A DNA stretch of 26,228 nt from an uncultured Campylobacter sp. GTDB taxonomy: Bacteria; Campylobacterota; Campylobacteria; Campylobacterales; Campylobacteraceae. The DNA lies in the NCBI RefSeq assembly GCF_938017615.1, contig NZ_CALIJA010000179.1, positions 1 through 26,228 of the forward strand, in the 5' to 3' direction. Below the pieces are notes generated by a model. That model had not been told where the DNA came from. It ran no database searches and worked only from the letters and a program-made list of their open reading frames with translations. Of the stretch, positions 16,265-22,842 are shown piece after piece (position 1 is the first letter of the stretch; the number at the start of each line of letters is the position of its first letter). The position numbers and the translations under genes are program-made.

Positions 16265-16712
16265 CGCGGCGACTTTGACTGCGGGGGTAAATTTAAGCCC
16301 CGCAAACCCGTCAAGCGCGCGAGAAAATTCGGTCGATATTTTTTGCGACGGCTTGGGGCTTGGAGATGAAATTTGCAGCACTCGTCGTAAAGAATTTGAG
16401 CGCGAGATAAAGCGGTCAAACGAGCGAGGTAAATTTGCGACCGATTTTTACGGCAAATTTGACGGCGAGCCTTCTAAAGCGGCGGCCAAAAGCGTCAAAT
16501 TTAAACGCGAAACCCGGATCAAAACGCTCGCCTCGCCGCAAATCAAATTTGACCCAAACGCAGGCTCAAATCGCGAGCAATTCTCGCTAACAAATTTAAC
16601 CATTCAAGCCGTCCGTATGGCAAACCAAACGCTCGCAAATTCGACTCGCTCGGCAACATGCAAAACAAGCGTCAAATTTAGCTTCAAATTTAACCAAAAG
16701 GCACTAAAATGA
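16245..16712 (+). CDS. Uncertain low-complexity ORF linking the acyltransferase and ynbB
   Basis: A 155-codon frame that overlaps the acyltransferase end by 20 bases and ends in ATGA overlapping the ynbB start. This arrangement would allow translational coupling through the whole cluster. The predicted protein is Lys/Arg/Ser/Asn-rich, has no signal peptide, membrane helix or known domain, and repeats short motifs such as KF and NLT. Its DNA holds about twelve RAATTY hexamers, one per 39 bases. The ribosome site is poor. It may be a real but non-conserved protein, or just motif-rich spacer DNA that stays open. I cannot decide. Confidence 0.35.
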   Translation: MMEQKPSAATLTAGVNLSPANPSSARENSVDIFCDGLGLGDEICSTRRKEFEREIKRSNERGKFATDFYGKFDGEPSKAAAKSVKFKRETRIKTLASPQIKFDPNAGSNREQFSLTNLTIQAVRMANQTLANSTRSATCKTSVKFSFKFNQKALK

Positions 16713-17638
16713 ACCCGCAAAATCATATCTTAAATCTATTTTTAGGACTCATCGCGGTGCTAGTCGTCTCTAGCGCCGTTGCATTTATGCTAAAGGCAAA
16801 ATTTGGCGCCGAGAACAAAACCATCGCAAATTTGACCTCGCGCATAAACGCCTGGTGGGCGATGATTTTGGTCATTTTTGCGTTTACTTATATGGGTAAA
16901 AACGCCGTGATATTTTTATTTTTGCTAGTTTCGTTTGCCGCATTGCGCGAGTTTTTGTCGCTCATCTACATCCGCAGAGGCGATCACATCGCGCTCGTGG
17001 CGTGCTTTTACGTGATTTTGCCCATGCAATATATCTTTATCTATGCCGATTGGTACGCGATGGCGATGATATTTATCCCGGTTTACGGATTTTTGTTTTT
17101 GCCGATTTTGGCGGCTGTTTGCGGCGATGCGGCCTATTTTTTAGAGCGCTCGACGAAGATCCAGTGGGCGCTGATGATTTGCGTCTTTTGTATATCGCAT
17201 ATCCCCGCGCTTCTTTTGCTGGATCTTAAGCGCGGCAGCGGCATGGAGCTGATGCTGTTTTTGATCCTGGTCGTGCAATCTAGCGACGTGCTGCAGTACG
17301 TCTGGGGCAAGCTTTTTGGCAAACGCAAGATCGCGCCTAGCATCAGCCCGTCTAAGACCGTGGTCGGCTTTGCGGGAGGGGTTCTTAGCGCTAGCGCGCT
17401 GGCTGCGTGCCTGCATCATCTCACGCCTTTTGGCGCGGTGGGGGCGTTTTTTATCGGGCTTGCCGTTTGTATGATGGGTTTTTTAGGAGGGCTTGTTATG
17501 TCGGCGATCAAGCGCGATCTAGGCGTCAAGGACTGGGGCTACATGATCAGCGGGCACGGCGGGATGCTTGACCGTATGGACTCGCTGTGCTTTGCGGCGC
17601 CGATATTTTTTCACATAGTTAGATATTTTTACGCGTGA
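16709..17638 (+). CDS. ynbB: YnbB-like phosphatidate cytidylyltransferase (CdsA family)
   Basis: A 309-residue polytopic membrane protein expected to make CDP-diacylglycerol from CTP and phosphatidate. The CDS signature is complete: S-AIKRDLGVKDWG near 265-277, then SGHGGMLDRMDS (281-292). Upstream, SSDVLQYVWGKLFGKRKIAP and SPSKTVVG (213-220) are the other conserved blocks. About seven to eight hydrophobic helices are present. Housekeeping CdsA of Campylobacter is usually a shorter protein beside dxr, so this is a second, cluster-specific copy, as ynbB is in E. coli. It would feed the YnbA-like transferase. The start codon overlaps the preceding short frame (ATGA). Confidence 0.9.
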   Translation: MNPQNHILNLFLGLIAVLVVSSAVAFMLKAKFGAENKTIANLTSRINAWWAMILVIFAFTYMGKNAVIFLFLLVSFAALREFLSLIYIRRGDHIALVACFYVILPMQYIFIYADWYAMAMIFIPVYGFLFLPILAAVCGDAAYFLERSTKIQWALMICVFCISHIPALLLLDLKRGSGMELMLFLILVVQSSDVLQYVWGKLFGKRKIAPSISPSKTVVGFAGGVLSASALAACLHHLTPFGAVGAFFIGLAVCMMGFLGGLVMSAIKRDLGVKDWGYMISGHGGMLDRMDSLCFAAPIFFHIVRYFYA

Positions 17639-17645
17639 GGTTTTG

Positions 17646-18201
17646 ATGAAAATTTGGAGTAAAATTTTACTTTTAGCGCTCGCGGCAAATTTTGCCTTTG
17701 CATTTTCGGCCGAAAAGCTCGCGCAAGACGCTAGAGCGCAGGTTGGGCAGACGCTGTTTTACGATCCTTCGTACTCTAGGCTAGCCTATCCCATGGGCGA
17801 TGTGGATATGATAAAGGGCGTTTGCACCGACGTCGTCGTTAGAGCGCTGCGCGGACAGGATGTCGATCTGCAGCGGCTCATCCACGAGGATATGAGCGCA
17901 AATTTTAGCGTTTATCCAAAAAAACTGGGGTGCGAAAAAGACCGACAAAAACATCGATCATCGCCGCGTACCAAACATCGCGACCTATCTAAAACGCAAG
18001 GGTTACGAGGCGAAGGGCGAGTTTAAAGCCGGCGATATCGTGACGTGGCGGCCGGATAACGGCAGGCCGCATATCGGTATAGTTTCGGATAAATTTGCTG
18101 GCGGTAAAACCCCGCTTGTGATCCACAACATCGGGCTTGGCGCGCAGGAGGAGGATGTGCTAAACGTGTACGAGATAACGGGGCATTTTAGGATAAAATA
18201 A
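17646..18201 (+). pseudogene. DUF1287 (YijI-like) exported protein, frameshifted at an A7 run
   Basis: The gene starts MKIWSKILLLALAANFAFAF, a signal peptide, then matches DUF1287: QVGQTLFYDPSYSRLAYPMG, GVCTDVVVRALRG with C60 the likely nucleophile, and IHEDMSANFSVYPK. At 17918-17924 an A7 run shifts the frame. As written, translation ends at 18026 after about 126 residues. Removing one A restores YPKNWGAKKTDKNIDHRRVP and continues through GDIVTWRP and HIGIVS to a stop at 18199-18201, giving about 185 residues, the family's usual size. DUF1287 resembles NlpC/P60 cysteine hydrolases, so a periplasmic amidase-like role is possible. The cause may be mutation, slippage or a sequencing error. Confidence 0.85.
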
Positions 18202-18239
18202 GCGTAAAAACCGATAAATTTAAGTAAGAAAGGCAAAAA

Positions 18240-20231
18240 ATGGAGTTTAAAGAGAGCTATTTTATAACGAGCGACGGAGCGAGGATATTTTACAGATACC
18301 GCCTGGCTGCGGACGTGGCGTGCGAAAATCCGGGCGCAAATGAAGTAAATTTGAGCGCCGGAGCCGCAAACGAAATGTCAAATTTGACTATCGAGCAAGC
18401 AGGCGACGCGGATGAAAATACGAAGCCAAATTTAAGCGGCGAAGGTAAATCGGGCGAGCAAAATTTACCAAACAGCGACAAAAACTCGGACTCAAATTTA
18501 AACGAAACTAGCAAATGCGGCGCGTCAAATTTGAGCGAAAACGCCGAGCAAAATCTCAAATTTAAAGCTGCGCCAAACGCCAAAGCCGTAGCGATATTTC
18601 ACCGCGGGCACGAGCACTCTGGCAGGACGACGCACGTAGCGGACGGGCTAGCGGATCAGAGTTTTAGCTATTTTGCGTGGGATCAGCGCGGACACGGCAG
18701 GAGCGACGGAGAGCGGGGCGACGCGCCGAGTATCGGCCGCCTCATCGCCGACGTGGACGAGTTTGTGGCGCACATCGAGCAGAGATTTGGCTTTGAGACG
18801 CAAAATCTAGCCGTGATAGCTCAAAGCGTGGGCGCGGTGCTGGTCTCGGCGTGGCTGCACGACTACGCTCCGCGCGTTCGCTGCGCGGTGCTGGCTAGTC
18901 CGGCGTTTAGCGTGAAGCTTTACGTGCCGTTTGCTAGAGCAGGTCTAAAGGCGCTCTACTCCTCGCGCGGAAATTTCTTCGTAAACAGCTACGTCAAGGC
19001 GCACTATCTCACTCACGACAAACAGCGTCAGGCAAGCTACGACGCCGATGCGCTCATCACTCGCGCGATCTCAGTGCGCATACTGCTGGGGCTTTACGAA
19101 GCGGCGCAGCGCGTGGTTTCGGATGCTGCGGCTATCACGACGCCTACGCTGCTGCTGGTTTCAGGCGATGATTGGGTCGTAGAGCACGCCCCGCAGCACG
19201 AGTTTTACAACGCTCTTGGCGCGCGGGTAAAAAGGCGCGAGATTTTAGAGGGATTTTACCACGATACGTTGGGCGAGAGCGAGCGGGAGAGGGCGTTTAG
19301 TATAGTGCGCGAGTTTGTCGGCGAGAGGTTTAGCGCGCCTTTTAGCGAGGTGGACTGCACGCACGCGGACGAATACGGATTTAGCCGCGAGGAGGCCGAT
19401 AGGCTAGCAACGCCGCTGCCGAGATTTAGCCCGAAAAATTTGCGGTTTAAATTTCAGCGGGTATTTATGCAGGCGGTTTCGCCGTGGGTCGGCGGGCTAA
19501 ATATAGGCGAAAACACGGGCTACGATAGCGGCAGTACGCTTGACTACGTTTACCGAAACAAGCCGCAAGGAGCGAATAAATTTTTCAAATTTATTGACAA
19601 ATTTTACCTAAATGCCATCGGCTGGCGCGGCATCAGAGAGCGCAAACGAAATATCAAGCTAGCGATCGATCAAGCCGTAGCAAAGCTGCAGGAGCGCGGC
19701 GAGCCGCTACGACTGCTAGACATCGCCTCAGGGCACGGCAGGTACATACTAGACGCCGCGCAGGGACATAAATTTGAACGCATAACGCTACGCGACTACA
19801 GCGACATAAACGTAAAAGCCGGCAGCGAAATGATAAAGGAGCGCGGGCTGCAGGACGTCGCGAGCTTTACGCAGGCAAATGCCTTTGAGGCAGCTAGCTA
19901 CGAGGGTCTGCAGGGCGCATATACGCTAGGCGTCGTGTCGGGGCTGTTTGAGCTCTTCCCGGATAACTCGGTCGTGCGCACTGCGCTACAAGGCTTTTCA
20001 AGCAGCGTAAAAAGCGGCGGCTACCTCATCTACACCAACCAGCCGTGGCACCCGCAGCTCGAGATGATCGCGCGCGCTCTATCCAGCCACAGGCAGGGCG
20101 CTGCGTGGATCATGCGCCGCCGCAGCCAGGCCGAGATGGATCAGCTCGTAGCAAATGCGGGATTTAAAAAAGTAAAAGAGTGGATAGATGGGGATGGGAT
20201 ATTTAGCGTGAGTTTGGCCGTTAAAATTTAG
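18240..20231 (+). CDS. ynbC: YnbC-like fused alpha/beta hydrolase and SAM-dependent methyltransferase
   Basis: A 663-residue two-domain protein. The N-terminal alpha/beta hydrolase has an oxyanion region FHRGHEHSGR (120-129), WDQRGHGRSDG (147-157), nucleophile S196 in AQSVGA, an acid at D310/D311 (SGDDWVVE) and H341 (GFYHDT), as in monoglyceride-lipase or lysophospholipase-like enzymes. The C-terminal class I methyltransferase has its SAM loop LLDIASGHGRY at 492-502. E. coli YnbC has the same fusion and is about 80 residues shorter. The difference is an insertion at about 23-113, Asn/Ser/Glu-rich, repeating SNL, whose DNA carries seven AAATTT hexamers. The two enzymes probably act on one lipid or head group in sequence. 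The ATG follows AAAGG. Confidence 0.88.
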   Translation: MEFKESYFITSDGARIFYRYRLAADVACENPGANEVNLSAGAANEMSNLTIEQAGDADENTKPNLSGEGKSGEQNLPNSDKNSDSNLNETSKCGASNLSENAEQNLKFKAAPNAKAVAIFHRGHEHSGRTTHVADGLADQSFSYFAWDQRGHGRSDGERGDAPSIGRLIADVDEFVAHIEQRFGFETQNLAVIAQSVGAVLVSAWLHDYAPRVRCAVLASPAFSVKLYVPFARAGLKALYSSRGNFFVNSYVKAHYLTHDKQRQASYDADALITRAISVRILLGLYEAAQRVVSDAAAITTPTLLLVSGDDWVVEHAPQHEFYNALGARVKRREILEGFYHDTLGESERERAFSIVREFVGERFSAPFSEVDCTHADEYGFSREEADRLATPLPRFSPKNLRFKFQRVFMQAVSPWVGGLNIGENTGYDSGSTLDYVYRNKPQGANKFFKFIDKFYLNAIGWRGIRERKRNIKLAIDQAVAKLQERGEPLRLLDIASGHGRYILDAAQGHKFERITLRDYSDINVKAGSEMIKERGLQDVASFTQANAFEAASYEGLQGAYTLGVVSGLFELFPDNSVVRTALQGFSSSVKSGGYLIYTNQPWHPQLEMIARALSSHRQGAAWIMRRRSQAEMDQLVANAGFKKVKEWIDGDGIFSVSLAVKI

Positions 20232-20384
20232 TCTTTAGCGGCTTGTCTTTTTCCTTTCTACTTCGTTAGAAACTCGGTCGGCTTCGGTCACGGACGACTA
20301 GTCCGCTCTCTGGCCTCCGTCGTTTCCGCCTCGTCTAAAGAGAAAATACTGCGCCTTATCGTTTTACGCTCAAATTTGGGGTCA
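20232..20384 (+). other. Structured non-coding stretch after ynbC
   Basis: A CT-rich block with nested inverted repeats: TCTTTAG (20233-20239) with CTAAAGA (20334-20340) on the outside; TTTCTA and TAGAAA (20255-20272) around a CTTCGT loop; and CGGAC/GTCCG (20291-20305) around GACTA. No frame here has coding features. It may fold as an RNA hairpin domain at the 3' end of the ynbC transcript. Confidence 0.4.
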
Positions 20385-20496
20385 AATTTGCAAATTTTAC
20401 CGACCGAGACCCGCATCGTGAAAGCGTAAATTTGAACACGCAGCGCGTTAGCGCCAGATAAACCTGCACGCAGTGCAGCAATATCTCACGTGCAGT

Positions 20497-20558
20497 GGGT
20501 ATGGTGGGGGTTTGGGGGCGGAAGGGGCGACGCTTCGTAAGCAGAAACCCCTTCCGCC
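20497..20558 (+). other. G-rich tract with quadruplex potential and an 11-base stem
   Basis: Four G runs of three to five bases occur between 20497 and 20527 with loops of 3-6 bases, fitting a G-quadruplex pattern. The last run belongs to GGCGGAAGGGG (20517-20527), which pairs perfectly with CCCCTTCCGCC (20548-20558). The two structures exclude each other. Confidence 0.5.
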
Positions 20559-20718
20559 ACCCAAGAAAAAGAGAAAAGCGGATACAAAAGGGAGCTCTTT
20601 TGCTTCGGCTTTGCCTCGCCTTGTGCTTAGCTGCACTTCGTTTGCTACTGCTAGGACGCACTCTCTTTGAGAGCTGCTAGCAGAGCGCATTTTAAGCCCC
20701 CACCCCCTTTACAATAAA

Positions 20719-20750
20719 GTAAAAAACAACCTCAAACGGTTGTTTTTTAC
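20719..20750. terminator. Strong bidirectional rho-independent terminator
   Basis: A perfect 13-base stem (GTAAAAAACAACC with GGTTGTTTTTTAC) around a six-base loop TCAAAC. On either strand the GC-containing core is followed by a T6 run. It is the best terminator in the window. It would end transcripts entering from ynbC or starting inside unit 1. Confidence 0.8.
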
Positions 20751-20838
20751 GAAAAGAATCTAACTAAATTTGACTAATTTAAATTTAGTATCTTAAAGAT
20801 ACAGGTCTGGGTGAGTAAAATTTACAAATTTCGGCTTC

Positions 20839-21129
20839 AAATTTGAGTCGCCAAGACCCGCATCTCAAAAATGTTAAACTAAAAAACGTGCGGCGCGGTA
20901 GCGCCAAATTTAAACCTGCACGCAGTGCAGCAACCTCTCACGTCGTAGGGGTTGGGGATCGTTAAGGAGGAAGGGAGCTCTTTTGCTTCGGCTTTGCCTC
21001 GCAACTGCTAGCAGAGCGTAATTCAGGCCCCTTCCCCCTTAACAAGAAAGAGTAAATTTAATGCGCAATACTAAATTTAACCAAACCAAATTTAACATTT
21101 TAAAGATTCAGGTCTCGGCGAGTAAATTT
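20839..21129 (+). mobile_element. MITE-like element, unit 2 (291 bases, terminal inverted repeats)
   Basis: Ends 20839-20878 and 21091-21129 are inverted copies matching at about 33 of 40 positions, again opening with AAATTT and including ATGTTAAA at the inner end. Shared with unit 1 are the CTGCAC/GTGCAG hairpin (20916-20930), the 30-base identical block (20973-21002) and CTGCTAGCAGAGCG (21005-21018). It is shorter because a segment of about 55 bases between the last two blocks, and the long G-stem and terminator, are missing; a smaller G-rich patch remains near 20947-20975. It follows unit 1 by seven bases. Confidence 0.6.
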
Positions 21130-21198
21130 TACGCCTTTTGCGTCAAGCGAGCGATATCGGCGATTAAGCCGCCAAAGCGCAAATCCGCTAAAATTTGA

Positions 21199-21204
21199 TA
21201 GAAT
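21199..21204 (+). promoter_or_regulatory. Candidate -10 box for ynbD
   Basis: TAGAAT in the context AAAATTTGATAGAATTAGC, 18 bases before the ATG at 21222. With the terminator upstream, ynbD would need its own promoter, which supports this weak match. Confidence 0.35.
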
Positions 21205-21221
21205 TAGCAAAAAAGGCAAAA

Positions 21222-22649
21222 ATGAAAACAAAACCGTTTTTATATCAGCTGGCCGCGCTAGTCGTCGTTGCGGCGATATTTTACGCTAGCTACGGCGCCA
21301 CGAACGCCCTCGCGAGCGCTCGCGCAAACGTGCCCGAGATTTATTTCGCGTGGGAGCGCGCGCTACCGTTTTGGGCGTGGAGCATCGTGCCGTACTGGTC
21401 GCTAAATTTGCTCTACGCGCTTGGATTTTTCCTCTGCCGTGACGCCGGGGAGCTCGCGCGCTACGTTACGCAGCTGCTAGTCGCTCAAATGATCGCGACG
21501 CTGTTTTTTATCGCTTTTCCTCTGCAAATGTCGTGGGAAAAGCCCGCAGTTTCAGGCTTTAGCGGTTTTTTGTTCTCGAGCCTCGCCGCCTTTGACCTCC
21601 CGTTTAATCAAGCCTCGTCACTACACATCATACTTTGCGTCGTCGTGGGCGCATTTTACCTTCGCAAGGCGCGCGCGGTTTGGCTTAAAGCGGCGCTCGT
21701 AGCGTGGTTTGTGCTCATCGGCTTTAGCGTGCTGACCACGTATCAGCACCATTTTATCGACATTCCGACGGGGCTAGCCGCGGGATGTTTTGTGCTGCTC
21801 GTTCGTCCGATGGATGGCGAGCCGCTTAGTTTTGCTATAGCTATGGAGGCTGCTCGCTACAAATGGGCGGCGCTATATCTAGGGCTTGCGTTTATGACGC
21901 TTTTTGCGGCGATTTTGGGAGCTAAAATTTGGGGCGCGTGGATGCTGTGGCTGTCGTGGGCGAGCCTTAGCTTCGCGCTAGTCGCTTGCGGTTACGCGTT
22001 TTTGGGCGCGGGAGTTTTTGCTAAAAACGAGCAAGGCCGTCACGCCACCGCTGCTAAAGCTTTACTTTTTCCCTATCTTTGCGTAGCGCGGTTAAATGCG
22101 ATTTTTTGGCTGCGCGGACGCCGGCTTTCAGACGAGATTTTGCCGGGGCTGTATCTAGGCTCGGTTAAGCAGGCGGGCAAATTTTACGCGGTGCTAGACT
22201 GCGCGGACGAGTTTGAGCGGCCTGGCGGCGCTCAAATTTATGCGAGCGTGCCTATGCTAGATATGATAACGCCGAGCGTAGACGAGCTAAAACGCGGCGC
22301 GGACAAACTTGAGCGGCTCGTAAAAAGGGCTCTTTGCGTCGGCGAAAATTTGCCGCGAAAGGCGAAGCTGGGATCAAATTTTATCGCCGAGGCGGGCCAA
22401 AATCTTACAGGCGCGAACGAACGAGCCGCCGAGCAAAACGGCAAAAAGGTGCTGGTCTGCTGCGCGCTTGGCTACGGCAGGAGCGCGTCGGTGCTGCTTG
22501 CTTGGCTGGTGATTTACGCGGGACTGGGCTTTGACGAGGCGCTAAATTTACTAAAATCTCGCCGCGAAAAGATCGCAGTCGCTAGCTCGCTGCGCGAGAG
22601 GATAACGCGGCTAGCCGCAGAAGCCCGCGTAAGTTCGAAAGCGGAGTAA
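21222..22649 (+). CDS. ynbD: YnbD-like fused PAP2/AUR1-type membrane domain and dual-specificity phosphatase
   Basis: A 475-residue protein. About 1-290 is polytopic membrane with PAP2-superfamily residues: SSLHI (132-136) in place of PSGH and S169-V-x5-H176-x3-D180 (TTYQHHFIDIP) in place of SRx5Hx3D; I see no KX6RP motif. The SLH and HHFID forms recall AUR1/sphingomyelin-synthase-type head-group enzymes. The C-terminal domain is a cysteine phosphatase with C414-x5-R420 (CCALGYGRSAS). Between the phosphatase beta-strands about 36 extra residues (372-407) carry AAATTT-rich DNA. I chose the ATG at 21222, five bases after AAGG, over a TTG at 21195. E. coli YnbD has the same domain order. It may remove a phosphate from a lipid made by the cluster. 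Confidence 0.87.
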   Translation: MKTKPFLYQLAALVVVAAIFYASYGATNALASARANVPEIYFAWERALPFWAWSIVPYWSLNLLYALGFFLCRDAGELARYVTQLLVAQMIATLFFIAFPLQMSWEKPAVSGFSGFLFSSLAAFDLPFNQASSLHIILCVVVGAFYLRKARAVWLKAALVAWFVLIGFSVLTTYQHHFIDIPTGLAAGCFVLLVRPMDGEPLSFAIAMEAARYKWAALYLGLAFMTLFAAILGAKIWGAWMLWLSWASLSFALVACGYAFLGAGVFAKNEQGRHATAAKALLFPYLCVARLNAIFWLRGRRLSDEILPGLYLGSVKQAGKFYAVLDCADEFERPGGAQIYASVPMLDMITPSVDELKRGADKLERLVKRALCVGENLPRKAKLGSNFIAEAGQNLTGANERAAEQNGKKVLVCCALGYGRSASVLLAWLVIYAGLGFDEALNLLKSRREKIAVASSLRERITRLAAEARVSSKAE

Positions 22650-22842
22650 AGACCGGCCAAATTCGCAAAAGCAAGTGCGGCAAATTTAAGCGCGAAATAG
22701 ATGCGGGTCAAATTTGATCAAGTCCGGTTTGAGGGATCAAATTTAAAAAATCTACAGGCTGGAAACAAGCGGCATGGCAAAATTCTCGGCGAAAACAAAC
22801 GGGAATTTAACCAAAGGCAAACGCCCAAAATGAGGAGAGAAA
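22650..22842. other. Motif-rich spacer between ynbD and the small membrane protein
   Basis: 193 bases with RAATTY hexamers at roughly 22660, 22683, 22719, 22740, 22781 and 22804, that is every 20-40 bases. A 71-codon open frame begins at an ATG in this spacer but lacks a ribosome site and family features and runs into the next gene in another frame. Confidence 0.4.

Larger units (their letters stand above)
20385..20831 (+). mobile_element. MITE-like element, unit 1 (447 bases, terminal inverted repeats)
   Basis: The ends are imperfect inverted repeats: 20385-20417 and 20798-20831 match at about 28 of 34 positions, both beginning with AAATTTG and containing AGACCYGNATC. Between them lie blocks shared with unit 2: a CTGCAC/GTGCAG hairpin at 20464-20478, a 30-base block at 20590-20619 and a CTGCTAGCAGAGCG block at 20674-20687. 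Also inside are a G-rich tract with an 11-base stem (20497-20558) and a strong terminator (20719-20750). There is no transposase. A large structured RNA closed by a long end helix is an alternative. I see no target duplication. Confidence 0.6.

Noticed and set aside
18306..18578. CRISPR-like regularly spaced repeats inside ynbC
   Set aside because: The repeated unit is only 6-10 bases (AAATTT and neighbours), the spacing varies, the frame is open throughout and no cas genes are near.
20473..20690. Overlapping 60-100-codon frames on both strands inside unit 1
   Set aside because: Mutually overlapping, Pro/Lys/Arg-rich, without ribosome sites; unit 2 keeps the DNA blocks but not the frames, which argues for a non-coding element.
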